From positions 26,503,001 to 26,567,000 of the forward strand of contig CM077011.1 in assembly GCA_039090855.1 (NCBI GenBank): a stretch of 64,000 bases of DNA, given 5' to 3'. Below the pieces are notes generated by a model. That model searched no databases, was not told the DNA's origin, and worked only from the letters and a program-made list of their open reading frames with translations. Source of the DNA: Macrothele yani. Lineage: Eukaryota; Arthropoda; Arachnida; Araneae; Macrothelidae. Positions 11,109 to 22,150 of this stretch are shown in pieces. Each line of letters begins with the position of its first letter. Positions within the stretch are counted from its first letter, which is position 1. Position numbers and translations under genes: made by a program.

Positions 11109-11330
11109 CCCCGGTGGCGCAGTGGTCTAAGGCTATGCCTTCTGATCATTTGTCCGAAAGGGGTCCGAGTTCGAATTCCGATGAAGCATGGATGTTGTGT
11201 TTGTCCTACGGCACTGACTCTCTCCCTTCCCTGGAATCAGTGGTCCTAAATTCAGGACGGGCAACTACTTATAGCCCACTGAGTTGCCCACGGTGGTCCT
11301 TAAACCTCCAATTAAAAAAAAAAGAAAAAA
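11109..11330 (+). mobile_element. tRNA-derived SINE
   Basis: Same family as the 10794 copy, with GGTGGCGCAGTGGTCTAAGG and a slightly altered B box GAGTTCGAATTCCGA; ends CCTCCAATTAAAAAAAAAAG. Followed by the 5' untranslated part of transposase copy A. Confidence 0.9.
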
Positions 11331-11509
11331 AGGTAATCAATAGTTTAAAATGTGGCAGGGGGTGGGTATGCAAACGTGAAGGACGTGGTGGCGTGAGACC
11401 AACAGTTGTACGCCTGCGCGATACGGCAGGTAAGGATAAAAAGGGTTGGCGACGATAGCAAGAAAGCTCACACTAAGTTGGCACATTTGACAGTAGTGCG
11501 GGTAGCGAT

Positions 11510-12082
11510 ATGTCGTACAGTTTGAGAGAGTATTGTGAGATGTATCTTCTATTGGAGGTATGCCATGGTTCCGCATTGCGTGCAGCAAGGGCCTACAGCG
11601 AGCGATACCCAGCACGACGGCTCCCGGACGCCCTGGTCATACGGCGACTTGGCACTCAAATGCGTGACACAGGCAATGTCGCGCCACATCCAAGTGTAGA
11701 CAGTGACGCTGGACCCTCTGTGAGAACTCCATCCCTCGAGGACGCCATACTAAAGTTCATAGAGGAGAAGCCAACGAGCAGCAGCCGTGCGATCGCCCGA
11801 CAGTTCGGTGTGCACCAAAGTACCGTACTTGCCGTTCTACACGACGAGTACCTGCATCCATATCACATCACACGGGTGCAAGGCTTATTACCACAGGATT
11901 ATCATCGAAGACAGGCATACTGTGAGTGGCTGCTTCAGCAACATGCTGCCAATAATAGTTTCATCCGCCGGATCTTGTGGACTGATGAAGCAAGGTTTAC
12001 ACGGCAGGGTATCTGCAACACCCATTATAGTCCTGTTTTGGCATTGGACAATCCGCACGCAACACGTGAACACGCTCACCTG
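11510..12082 (+). pseudogene. Mariner-like transposase copy A, truncated by a SINE
   Basis: An open frame of 191 residues starts MSYSLREYCEMYLLLEVCHG, has a first helix-turn-helix (SALRAARAYSERYPARRLPD, about residues 23-42), a second (SRAIARQFGVHQSTVLAVLH, about 98-117), and the first catalytic motif RILWTDEARFTR (about 161-172). At 12083 a SINE starts and the reading runs into it. The second and third catalytic residues are missing from this copy. It is intact up to the SINE, with no stop. Confidence 0.88.
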
Positions 12083-12310
12083 CCGCCCTGGAGGCGCAGT
12101 GGTTTAAGCGATGGCCTCTGATCATTCGTGCAAAAGGGGTTCGGGTTTGAATCCCGGTGAAGCATGGATGTTGTGTTTGTCCTACGGCACTGACTCTCTC
12201 CCTTCCCTGGAACCAGTGGTCCTAAATTCAGGACGGGTAACTACTTATAGCCTACTGAGTAGCTCACGGTGGTCGTTAAACCTTAAACCTCCGATTGAAG
12301 AAAAAAAACA
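12083..12310 (+). mobile_element. tRNA-derived SINE joining transposase copies A and B
   Basis: Begins CCGCCCTGGAGGCGCAGTGG, B box GGGTTTGAATCCCGG, ends CCTCCGATTGAAGAAAAAAA. It follows the codons for AHAH of copy A directly, and copy B's 5' leader follows it; no clean target duplication, which fits a recombination junction. Confidence 0.88.
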
Positions 12311-12491
12311 ACAGGCGATTAACATTTTAAAATGTGGCACGGGGTGGGTATACAATTTCTAAGGACGTAGTGGCGTGGAACCATAAGTTGTACGCCTGCG
12401 CGATACGGCAGCTAGGGATAAAAAGGGTTGGCGACGGTAGCAGGTAAGGTCATACTGCTTTGGTACATTTAAAAGTAGTGTGGGTAGCGAT

Positions 12492-14441
12492 ATGTCGTAC
12501 AGTTTGAGAAAGTATGGTGACATGTATCTCCTATTGGGGGAATTCCATGGTTCAGCATTGCGTGCAGCAAGGGCCTACAGCGAGCGATACCTAGCACGAC
12601 GGCACCCGGACGCCCAGGTCATCAGGCGGCTTGACGCTCGAATGCGTGACACAGGCAATGTCGCACCAAGTCCGAGTGTAGACAGTGGCTCTAGACCGTC
12701 TGTGAGAACATCATCCCTTGAGGACGCGGAGCCAACGACCAGTTCATAGAGGAGGAGCCAAAGACCAGTTTATAGAGGAGGAGCCAACGACCAGTTCATA
12801 AAGGAGGAGCCAACGACCAGTTCATAGAGAAGAATCCAACTACCAGTTCATAGAGGAGGAGCCAACGACCAGTTCATAGAGGAGCCAACGACCAGTTCAT
12901 AGAGGAGGAGCCAACGACCAGTTCATAGAGGAGGAGCCAACGACCAGTTCATAGAGGAGGTGCCAACGACCAGTTCATAGAGAAGGAGCCAACGACCAGT
13001 TCATAGAGGAGGAGCCAACGACCAGTTCATAGAGGAGGAGCCAACAACCAGTTCATAGAGTAAGAGCCAACGACCAGTTCATAGAAAAGGAGCCAACGAC
13101 CAGTTCGTAGAGAAGGAGCCAACGACCAGTTCATAGAGGAGGAGCCAACGGCCAGTTCATAGAGAAGGAGCCAACGACCAGTTCATAGAGGAGGACCCAA
13201 CGACCAGTTCATAGAGGAGGAGCCAACGACCAGTTCATAGAGGAGGAGCCAACGACCAGTTCATAGAGGAGGAGCCAACGACCAGTTCATAGAGGAGGAG
13301 CCAATGATCAGTTCATAGAGAAGGATCCAACGACCAGTTCATAGAGGAGGAGCCAACGACCAGTTCATAGTGGAGGAGCCAACGACCAGTTCATAGAGGA
13401 GGAGCCAACGACCAGTTCATAGAGGAGGAGCCAACGACCAGTTCACAGAAAAGAAGCCAACGACCAGTTCGTAGAGGAGGAGCCAACGACCAGTTCATAG
13501 AGGAGGAGCCAACGACCAGTTCACAGAAAAGAAGCCAACGACCAGTTCGTAGAGAAGGAGCCAACGACCAGTTCATAGAAGTCGTTGGGCTCCTCCTCTA
13601 TGAACTGGAGCCAACGGCCAGCAGCCGTGCGATCGCGCAGTAGTTCGGTGTGCACCAAAGTACCGTACTTGCCGTTCTACACGACGAAGACCTGCATCCA
13701 TATCACATCACACGGGGGCAAGGCCTCGAAGACAGGCATACTGAAGACAGGCAAGGGGGATTATCCTCGAAGACAGGCATACTGTGAGTGACTGCTACAG
13801 CAAAATGCTGCCGATAGAAGTTTCATCCGCCGGATCTTGTGGACTGATGAAGCAAGGTTTACACGGCAGGGTATCTCCAACACCCATTATAGTCACGTTT
13901 GGGCATTGGACAATCCGCACGCAACAGGTGAACACGCTCACCAGGTTCGGTGGGGTGTTAATATTTGGTGTGGTATTGTGGGCGATATCCTAGTGGGACC
14001 TTATCTTCTTCATGAACGTGTCACAGCTGCCAACTGCATGGTGTTCCTACGTGATGTTCTACCGGACTTACTGGAAAACGTACCATTGCCTGTTCTCAGC
14101 AATCTACGGTTCCAGCATGATGGAGCACTTTTGCATTACGCTGCAAATGTTCGCCAGTGGCTGGATACGGAATATCCCAGTCGATGGCCTGGCCGTGGGG
14201 TCCTGTCGCATGGCCCGCTAGTTCGCCGGATCCTAACCCTTTGGACTTCTTCCTCTGGGGTCATCGAAAGGAACGGGTACATCGACGGCCTGTCAACAGC
14301 CTGCACGACCTAGTGGCCACCTTACACACCGCACTCACAACTGTAACCTCTGCTATGCTGCAACGCGTGCAGATGTCTATTCCTCGGCGGGATGCCGCCT
14401 GTTCCGCACTACAAGGTGAGCATTTTGAACACATGTTGTAA
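12492..14441 (+). pseudogene. Mariner-like transposase copy B, broken by a minisatellite
   Basis: The N-terminus MSYSLRKYGDMYLLLGEFHG repeats copy A, running to RTSSLEDA near 12729, where the 26-bp array intervenes. The remainder resumes near 13615 with SSRAIA and FGVHQSTVLAVLH, then RILWTDEARFTRQGISNTHY (first catalytic Asp, about 13840), WGVNIWCGIVGD, LRFQHDGALLHYA (second Asp, about 14110), and after a frameshift SSPDPNPLDFFLWGH (third Asp, about 14222) and a C-terminus ending GEHFEHML at 14441. Catalytic residues survive, but the array and frame breaks disable it. It belongs to the IS630-Tc1-mariner superfamily. Confidence 0.85.
12730..13600 (+). repeat. 26-bp minisatellite of about 33 copies inside the transposase gene
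   Basis: Unit TTCATAGAGGAGGAGCCAAC plus GACCAG, 26 bp. The unit matches the codons for KFIEEKPTSS of transposase copy A (11754-11785), so the array was built from the gene itself. The last unit is followed by one inverted unit (about 13571-13605). Confidence 0.93.
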
Positions 14442-14699
14442 TCTGACACGAATCCACGTGTTTTATCATTTGTGTTGTAGTGGTACACATCAATAAATTA
14501 CATGTTTTCTGTCAAAGTGATTGGGTAAGTTATTTCTAATGTCTGTATTCTTACCGGATGTGACGTCACGAACTTTTGGCGCGTATATCTCCGGAATACG
14601 ACGTTCGATTGGACAACGGACAACGGTTTTCAGTTTCTTTCTCCACAAGGAATCGTCTGGTAGGTTTATTGTGCGGTCGATTCTGATCACCCTGTACAA

Positions 14700-15590
14700 A
14701 AAACAAAAAACGTATTCCGAATCGGAGTGTTGCAAGCTACTACTGAAATTCTCTTTTTTCAAGTGCAGTTTTCTCTCAACTTAGCTTAACGTTTTGTTAT
14801 TACTTGTTACAGTATAACGGTCTCTGTAAGTTGTTCAAAATCTTTATCGTACACTATAAAGGCAAACATATAGCGAAGGAGAAGTCTAGACCAAATAATC
14901 TAGAACTAGAATTTTTCATTTAGTTGGAACCACCGGATCGTGCTGTTAAAAAAAAGATTATACTACCTTCCTCTGGACACGATATTTTTGCTGTAAAGAT
15001 TCTCCATCGGCATGATGTCTTGTACAGTACATTGACCTAAACTTGAGTCTTTTTTTGTCAAAGGACATGCTGTGTAAAAATCTATTTTGAAGTTTACCTG
15101 TGCAAACGCCCACAAGCGAGAGGTGAGTGCGATTGAACTATTGAGTTATAATGGTGTTTTACTGCGCAGGAGCTAGATGCGCTTACAGCGAGCGAAACAC
15201 AACACAGATTGTGAAAAAAAAGGAATGGCTTAAGTAAGCACTAATATACAGTCGTAAATATTCCATCCCCGAAACATCTGGATAGCTATTATTAGCAACA
15301 GCAATTGTTACGAATATCCCTTGTCAACTGGTTTGGGTTCTCATTTAAGGGGTTCTGTAAATCAGCTCTAGATACAACATAACACATTAGAGAACATTTA
15401 GTCTAATGCGATGGACACCATTTGTGCCACAGGAAGTACTGAATATTTGTCCTAAATCCATGAGTTACGTTCCTTCTGTTCTAATCTGCCGGCCGGATAT
15501 GGGCGAGATAAATACAAAGGCAACGTTTACTATCGTATTACACAGGATGTTCACACATTTTTAGAACCTCTTTGATAAGAAATTGCGGAA
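14700..15590. other. Unassigned intronic sequence
   Basis: AT-rich sequence with no coding signal or repeat I can name. Confidence 0.5.
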
Positions 15591-15769
15591 AATGGAAGAA
15601 GTTCAAACAATTGGAACAGGAACAGCGTATTAGATGAACACGAAAGAAACATCTGCTGCAGTTAAATATCGTCTGCTGAGAAAATGGCGCACGTAAACAA
15701 GCTGTGAATAGAAGGTTATTTTTTTACGCTTTCCAACCGTAGGTTGAAGAAACGTATATGATCCAGCTT

Positions 15770-15835
15770 TGTCCGTCTGTCTGTCTGTCCGTCTGCCTGT
15801 CCGTCAGCACGATAACTCGCGCAAAAATGGTTCGA
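15770..15835. repeat. GTCTGTC-rich simple repeat
   Basis: TTTGTCCGTCTGTCTGTCTG and following variants, then CAGCACGATAACTCGCG and GGTTCGATTTCAATGAAATT. The order 'GTCTGTC run, then CTC..., then CGATTT-AAA' resembles the starts of the two array elements at 30733 and 39975, but homology is weak. Confidence 0.5.
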
Positions 15836-16149
15836 TTTCAATGAAATTTTAGTATGTGATAGGGGACCAGCTGGGGACGAACCTTATTGAAAATGGGCGT
15901 CAAGAATTGTTTTTAATAGGAAAACGAACACCAAACGAATATCCAAAAAGAGATGCGTTTTTAAGACTGTTTCAAAAGTAAGATATCTGGTTTTAAAAGA
16001 AAATCCACCTACCCAAAGAGCATTCGTTAGGTCGTTAAAAGTCTCTGTATCAACTGTAATCAGGGTAATAATCAGCATTGAATCTGAAACAAACCAACAA
16101 AATAATGTTCACCGCCTTTGCTTAGGCAAGGGCTCAGCGCAGAACACGG

Positions 16150-17610
16150 TGTAGACTTCTTTATGAAAATAACTTAGCCAAAGTTATGGAACTTTATTAT
16201 CAATATTGATGAAGGATAGATCTACCTAAATGACTATAACATAAAAGGTCGATTTAGTAACACAAAACAGCAGAAAAAGACTTACAAGCTTGGTTCCAAG
16301 AATCCAGAGAACGTTTCAGTATTATTGCTGGTTTCTTGTACAACGGGAAGTTAAAGTTAAGAAAAGTAGAAAAGAATGCTAAAAATCAACTCTCCATGTA
16401 ACGAAAACTATGTTTTAACTCTTATATGTTAAGAGGAAATACCATTACTTTATCCTAAGAGACTTCAAAGAGTAGATAAGGCTACCAGCACATACGTCCA
16501 AATCTACCACCCTGTTTCTTGATGAAACGGAATGCGCACATTCCTTCAAAGTCCCCTGATGTGTCATCAATGGACTATTGTGCTTTCGGACTGCTAAAAT
16601 GACTGGTATCAAGTCTATACTTTTTGCTCATATTCCTTAAAATTCCCGTGATGTGTCACCAATGGACTATTGTGCCTTTGGACTGCTACAAAGACTGGTA
16701 TCAAATCTATACCTTTTGCTCATATTCCTGTAAAGTCCCCTAATGTGTCATCAATGGACTATTATGCCTTCGGACTTTTAAAAAGACTGGTATCAAATCT
16801 ATATCTTTTGCGCACATTCCTTTAAAGTCCCCTGATGTGTCATCAATGGACTATTGTGCTTTCGGACTGCTAAAAGTACTGGTATCAAGTCTATACTTTT
16901 TGCTCATATTCCTTTAAATTTCCGTGATGTGTCACCAATGGACTATTGTGTCTTTGGACTGCTACAAAGACTGGTATCAAATCTATACCTTTTGCTCATA
17001 TTCCTGTAAAGTCCCCTAATGTGTCATCAATGGACTATTGTGCCTTCGGACTTTTAAAAAGACTGGTATCAAGTCTATACCTTTTGCTCATATTCCTTTA
17101 AATTCCCTAATGTGTCATCAATGGACTATTATGCCTTCGGACTGCTAAAAGGACTGGTATCAAGTCTATACTTTTTGCTCATATTCCTTAAAATTCCCGT
17201 GATGTGTCACCAATGGACTATTGTGCCTTTGGACTGCTACAAAGACTGGTATCAAATCTATACCTTTTGCTCATATTCCTGTAAAGTCCCCTAATGTGTC
17301 ATCAATGGACTATTATGCCTTCGGACTTTTAAAAAGACTGGTATCAAGTCTATACCTTTTGCTCATATTCCTTTAAATTCCCTGATGTGTCATCAATGGA
17401 CTATTGTGCCTATGAATTGCTAAAAAGAACACTTTCTAAAGGCAGCTAAAACAATGATTGGACTATGGAAATGAGTGGAAGAGGAGTGGAATAAAGTACC
17501 ACTTCCAATTTTAAGAAATGCCCTGTTATCTTGGAAATCGAGGTGTAGGTTCACATCCAGAGAAAGGACTATCAGATAGAACATTTAAGAAAGAAATAAT
17601 TTTATTTTAA
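16150..17610 (+). pseudogene. Tc1/mariner-type transposase with amplified catalytic segment
   Basis: Plus-strand remnants in protein order: NIDEG-IYLNDYN near 16195-16235 (first catalytic region, DEG), then RFSIIAGFLYNGKLKLRKVE and KNAKINS near 16310-16390, DKATSTYVQ near 16476 (second Asp), SPDVSSMDYCAFGLLK near 16550 (third catalytic region), then after the array YELLKRTLSKG, VEEEWNKVPLPILRNALLSW and SRCR near 17405-17545. The C-terminal order and the W-EEEWNK-P motif fit IS630/Tc1-mariner transposases. Stops and frameshifts throughout. Terminal repeats were not found. Confidence 0.65.
16530..17420 (+). repeat. About 92-bp tandem array of ten units with a three-unit higher-order period
   Basis: Units contain GATGTGTCATCAATGGACTA and GGACTGCTAAAA-GACTGGTA. 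Three variant types (CCTGATG/TTTCGG, CGTGATGTGTCACC/TTTGG, CTAATG/ACTTTTAAAA) alternate with a 277-bp period (16556, 16833, 17110). Each unit encodes the SPD-S-MDY-AFGLLK catalytic segment of the surrounding transposase. Confidence 0.9.
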
Positions 17611-17619
17611 CCATTAATT

Positions 17620-18470
17620 ACACATACTGCTGGAAAATCGTTCTAAAATGCATGAACATTCTCTGTATAATATCTACTGAAGTCTAATTGTCGTGTCGAT
17701 CTAAATGTTCTCGACAAATATGAACTATCATCGGAATAGCTAGTGCAAATTCCAACTGGCTAACTTTGTATGCTAGGAAGTACAACTCGTATCTGCAAGA
17801 TTTTAACTTAACGAAGCGGTTAAACTAGACTGTTGAGTAACGACATATTTGTGTCTAATTCGAATGTGGGTTAGGGAAAGATCAGTCGACTTTGATCGTT
17901 CATCCGTTTTGCAGACGGTTTAATGAATGAATAATTTATGAAAGCAAACCTAGATTTCGGGTAACTCGTGACCCATGGAGCTAAGTGCAAACACGTCTGC
18001 ATTTATCTAACTGCAAAATACGTAGTGCTAAAGGATCGCAGTTCTAATTTGGTTCCTCAGTTAAAATTGTTTACACACCCAATAAAATACACAATAATTT
18101 ACGGGGTCAATGTACGCAGTGCTTGCTGTATGGAGGTTTGAATCACGAACAAAACGTAGGTAGATGTGTATTTCTTTCCCGGATACAACTCCCTTCTCTG
18201 GAAACAATAGTCCTAAATTGGAAATGGGTGATTCCCTGAAATCTTAGGTGCTCGTGGAAGGGTGGTTTTTTTACCCCGAACTCTAGAAAAAAGATATGAA
18301 CATAACCGTTTTACATGATAATACATGTATATCCAGTGCTATATTCCAATCATACATCAAAATGCTTTCGGAAATCTGAATCATGTGAACGTGAATAAAT
18401 TCAGCATTTACTCGCATGAAAGGAAACTGCATGTCTCGAATATTTTGTAAAGATAATAGGGTTGAGCGAG
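17620..18470. other. Unassigned sequence with a probable SINE remnant
   Basis: At about 18120-18290, CTTTCCCGGATACAACTCCC, GGAAACAATAGTCCTAAATT and GGGTGATT resemble the body of the local SINE (CTCCCTTCCCTGGAACCAGT ... CCTAAATTAGGGACGGGCGA) at low identity. The rest holds nothing I recognise. Confidence 0.45.
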
Positions 18471-18473
18471 TGA

Positions 18474-18813
18474 TTGTTTCCTTTTTCCAGGAACAACTCT
18501 AACATAACGACCACTGTAATGCTACCACAGTTGTACATCAAGGAATTAAAATTCAACAGGGCGAGCGCGTTTAATTACCTTAGTATCACGTTCTATGATG
18601 CCGAAGAAACGTCAATAGAAGTGAAGCACATAAAAAAGAACAGAATACGTTTGTATATGATATTGCTACTAGCCGTGGTTGTGGGTAGATACGAGACATG
18701 GAACACACGGAAACAAAATCTGCTGAAACTTTAAGGTCTTTGAAAAGAGAATCTTGAGGAAATTTTATGGTTCTCTCTGATTTGGCACTGAAGCAGGAGA
18801 ATGGAGTAGCGTG
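18474..18813 (+). pseudogene. LINE reverse transcriptase fragment (RTE-like), upstream piece
   Basis: The frame includes FNYLSITFYDAEETSIEVKH (the FKYLG-x(n)-EI segment), VVVGRYETWNTRKQNLLKL (the YG-ETW motif) and, after a frameshift, VFEKRILRKFYG near 18735-18770. This order is characteristic of the C-terminal half of RTE-type LINE ORF2 proteins. It stops at a TIR-bearing insertion at 18816 and resumes at 22151. Confidence 0.75.
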
Positions 18814-19149
18814 TATACGGTCTGATCAAATAATATCCAACCTATCGACAGGAAAAAGAACTTGAGTAAACCAATTAATTATAATCGGGAACTAATTAAT
18901 TATAACCATTTGCTGTTATTGAGTAAACTATTTTGTTGCTGTCCCAGTTCCCCTCAAAATAGACACCAGAGTTGGAAACGGGTCAAACATTTTGGACCCG
19001 GACCCGGACGTCACATAATTGGACCCGACACGACCCAGACCCGACCTGGATCTGTAACTGACCCGGATCCTACCCAGAAAAATCTGCTTTGAACTATAAT
19101 GTATTTATAGGGCTTTCAAAAACCTCTCCGCAGTGGGTACCTTAGGTTA

Positions 19150-20463
19150 TACACAGTGTGGCAAAGAATTTTTAAAACTGGGTCTGTAAAATGAAATAGA
19201 AACAAGAAATTATAATTTGTTTTGGTTTGTTATTCAAAATAAGTCCCTCCGGCTTCAATACACTTGTTACAGCGATTTACTAATTATTCGAATGCCTGTT
19301 TCAGTTCACTTTGCGGAATTGCCTCCAAATCACGTGTCGAAGCTGTTTGTATGGTCGAAATATCATCAAAATAACACCCTTTTAACGTCATTTTAAGGGT
19401 TGGGAATAAAGAAAAGTCGCAGGGTGCTAAATCAGGCGAATACGGTGGATGAGTCAACACACAGACGTTATTTTTCGCCAAAAATCTGCGATCAAAAAGT
19501 GAGGTGTGGCTGGGTGCATTATCGTGCAACAAACACCAACTGTTTTCATCCCGATATTCTGGACGAATGCGACGAATTCTGCCCATCAAATGCCTCAAAA
19601 CACTTAAATAAAACTCACCAATAATTGTTTGTCCACTTGGAACAAATTCTTTGTGGATAATACTCTTGCTATCGAAGAATGTAATGAGCATTGTTTTGAT
19701 TTTCGATGGAACTTTTCTTGTTATTTTGGCTTGTGGCCAGTTTTTTGACTTCCATTCCGCCTTTTGCTGCTTTGTTTTAGGATCATATTGAAAACACCAT
19801 GTTTCATCACCAGTAACAATCGATTTTAAGAAGTTTAGATCATTTTCAGAGGTTGAAATGATTTCTCTGCAATGTGCACTTCTCCTTGATTTTTGTTCAT
19901 TGGTTAACGTGTGTGGAACAAATTTTGCACAGACTTTTGTTTTGCTCAAATCTTCATGCAGGATGATTCGAATCGTTTCTTTGTTGATGTATAAAGACTC
20001 TTCCATCATTCTTAGTGACGCACATCGATTGTTTGTCACGAAATCACGCATTTTTTCAATAATCTCAGGTTTCTTAGATGAACTTGGTTTTCCGGTAGGC
20101 TTATCATCTAGCGTCTCTCTTTCGTCCAAAAAACGTTTGTGCCACAGGAAAACATTTGATCTACTTAAACAAAACTCACCGTAAACTTGTTTCATCATCT
20201 GGTACGTTTCCGAGGCACTTTTACCAAGTTTTGCGTTAAATTTAATAACAGCCCTTTGTTCCATCTTAATAATTCAACATGAAAAAGATTTTACTTCTCT
20301 AATGAACGGCCGTTTCGTTTGAGTTACTTTAACAACTGCGCAGTACTTTTGGCAGAAAGCAAGCAGATGGTCACGGTTTATAACGCATTCGCGATTACCC
20401 TGGTTGCGCCACCGTAGGCTGAAATCTAGCGCCAGTCTTAAAAAATTTTTGACGCACTGTGCA
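19150..20463 (-). mobile_element. Mariner element, nearly intact
   Basis: 1314 bp with about 32-bp inverted repeats (TACACAGTGTGGCAAAGAAT left; complement of TGCACAGTGCGTCAAAAATT right) and TA flanks (19148-19149, 20464-20465). It is inserted in the hAT element 18967-21301 and is the best preserved autonomous-type element in the window. Confidence 0.93.
19230..20264 (-). pseudogene. Mariner transposase with one stop near the C-terminus
   Basis: The ATG at 20264 begins MEQRAVIKFNAKLGKSASET. Residues 1-120 form the paired HTH domain (ETYQMMKQVYG, LWHKRF, RMMEESLYINKETIRIIL). Catalytic motifs are VTGDETWCFQYDP (about residue 152), LLHDNAPSHTS (about 245) and YSPDLAPCDFSLFP (about 280); the HDN to PCD spacing is 34 residues, the D,D34D signature. 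The open frame ends at 326 residues at a TAA (19284-19286), after which 17 further codons continue in frame as LVNRCNKCIEAGGTYFE to the normal stop (19230-19232). So one nonsense change truncates the conserved WxxRC-x-C tail. The enzyme cuts and inserts DNA at TA sites. Confidence 0.92.
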
Positions 20464-20465
20464 TA

Positions 20466-20680
20466 GAAATCAAACAAATCTATTATGTTAGGAACATGTA
20501 ATTTACTCACTGACTTACAGAAAGTATTGAAACTGTCATCCTTCATTTACAAGACCATAGTCTAACTGTCTTACACATATTTTCAAACACATCTGCGAGA
20601 GTCAGAACTTCCCTCCGTAGTAATGTAAAGGCTGTTCCACCTAATTTTGATGGCGCTACAGTAAAAGTTTTTGAATTAAG
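20466..20680. other. Internal hAT sequence without recognised coding
   Basis: Sequence between the mariner and the SINE, belonging to the hAT element by position. No motif recognised. Confidence 0.4.
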
Positions 20681-20687
20681 CAACTTG

Positions 20688-20908
20688 ATTTGATTTGATT
20701 GATTGGAGGTTTAACGACCACCGTGAGCAACTCAATGGGCTATAAGCAGTAGCCCGTCCCTAATTTAGGGTCACTGGTTCCAGGGAAGGGAGAGAGCCAG
20801 TGCCGTAAGACAAACACAACATCCATGCCTCACCGGGATTCGAACCCGGACCCATTACGGACGAATGATCAGAGGCCAGCGCCTTAGACCACTGCGCCAC
20901 CGGGGCGG
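20688..20908 (-). mobile_element. tRNA-derived SINE
   Basis: Complete minus-strand copy: B box GGGATTCGAACCCGG complement form, head CGCCACCGGGGCGG, tail (ATTTGATTTGATTGATTGG on plus). Flanks ATTAAGCAACTTG and ATTAGGCAACTTG are a 13-bp target duplication with one difference. Confidence 0.93.
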
Positions 20909-22150
20909 AAATTAGGCAACTTGTATGTTTAACTTCCGTTTTCATGTATTCTTGATAACATATCAAGCTTCAGGATATGTTTCACAGCAACACCAATTTT
21001 CACAAGTTTATGATGAGTTGAAAGTTTCCAAAATGTGGATTTTTTCTCATCACTACCCCTCAGAAGGAAAGGACACTCTTCCTTCTTATTGAAGGGCAAA
21101 TCTTATTTTCAGTCCGCGGGCACCCGTATCGAGCACAAAATTCAAAAGTGCGCATTTTTCTTTAAAAAAATTTTTTTTTGCTTTTCAAAAATAAAAAGGG
21201 AATAAAACCGGGTTGAAATCGGGTCAGGAACACCTTGACCCGACCCGTTTGAACTGCAAGAAATTGTCGACCCGTTGACCCGTGACCCGTTTCTATCTCT
21301 GGTAGACACCTCCTAACGCCACACACCTATTCCAGTGGTCTGTTCACTGATTATAACATTTTTAAAGTCACTTTTAGGTATCGCCAATAGGTGCTGCATC
21401 GCGTTCTTCTTGATCACCTATCTGTCTTCAAGCCTTTAAACTTTCAAAACCTTCAATCTTCGAACCTTTGGAGACATTTTCAGGTTTAGGAACAGCTAGT
21501 AGTTGCAAGGTCTGGAGAGCACGGATATTGTCTCACTTGTGGGATGATTCGATGTTTGGGCATAACTGGTTGAATGAGGTGAGACGAATAGACGGATAGG
21601 TGGTTATAGTACAGCTACAAGTTGCCTTGCTGCCACAGCGCAGGTCTGTTCCTCCGTACTGCATCTTGTAGGCGACGGAGACTTGCCTGGTATAAGTTCT
21701 TGTTTAAGTTTGTTTACAGCACGAGCTTTCTTGATTATTTCCGTGTTCCTGCTCACGGAGAGCATTCCTCAACGCTCTTCACTCTCAGCAGAGGTTCGTT
21801 AATTTTTGAAGTGCCGATACCACTCCACGACAGGTGTTGCAATCATGGCTTTGCAACCAAAAGCCTTTATGATCATTTGAATTGTTTCAGTTGATGTCTA
21901 GCCGAGTTTATGGGAAAATTTGATGCAGAATTTTTGTTTAACTCGCTCAGTACGTGTTGCAGATGAAAAGAAATCGATGGGCACGGAGTTCACACCATCA
22001 AAATTTCATTGCCAGGCATCAAAGACGCCAGCTGACAGCGTAGCATAAATTCACGCATGCGCACTAAACTCCAATATCGCGCAGCACTGATTCGTGGCGC
22101 CGTGCTCTGTCTAGTTTAGGGGGGGGGGGACTTTGATCAGACCTCGTATA

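Larger units (their letters stand above)
10672..14694 (+). mobile_element. 4-kb mariner-like element with long terminal repeats and internal rearrangements
   Basis: About 145-bp inverted repeats start CAGGGTGATCAGAATCGACC (10672) and end with its complement (14694), flanked by TA. Inside, in order: a SINE inserted in the left repeat (10794), a second SINE (11109), transposase copy A (11510), a third SINE (12083), transposase copy B (12492), a 26-bp minisatellite (12730-13600), and the transposase remainder to 14441. Without the extra material this would be an ordinary element of about 2 kb or less. Confidence 0.88.
18967..21301. mobile_element. hAT element with GACCCG subterminal repeats
   Basis: Inverted ends CAGAGTTGGAAACGGGTCA and (complement) CAGAGATAGAAACGGGTCA, flanked by near-identical 8-bp duplications ATAGACAC / GTAGACAC. 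Both subterminal zones are packed with GACCCG hexamers (18995-19075 and 21200-21290), as transposase-binding repeats often are in hAT elements. It carries a mariner and a SINE; no hAT transposase was recognised, so it is non-autonomous. Confidence 0.85.
18816..22148 (-). mobile_element. Mariner element interrupting the LINE, itself interrupted by a hAT
   Basis: Ends TACGGTCTGATCAAA (18816) and the complement of TACGAGGTCTGATCAAA (22148) with TA flanks. The minus strand at about 21560-22000 encodes a mariner N-terminus: RVKQKFCIKFSHKLG, STETIQMIIKAFG and VVEWYRHFKN, the ETF-ML--AYG and EWHKRF motifs of mariner DNA-binding domains. The catalytic part is missing or unrecognisable; only short remnants remain at 18818-18950. 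Confidence 0.75.

Noticed and set aside
12730..13600. CRISPR-like look of regularly spaced repeats
   Set aside because: The repeats are contiguous 26-bp units without unique spacers, in animal DNA; it is a minisatellite.
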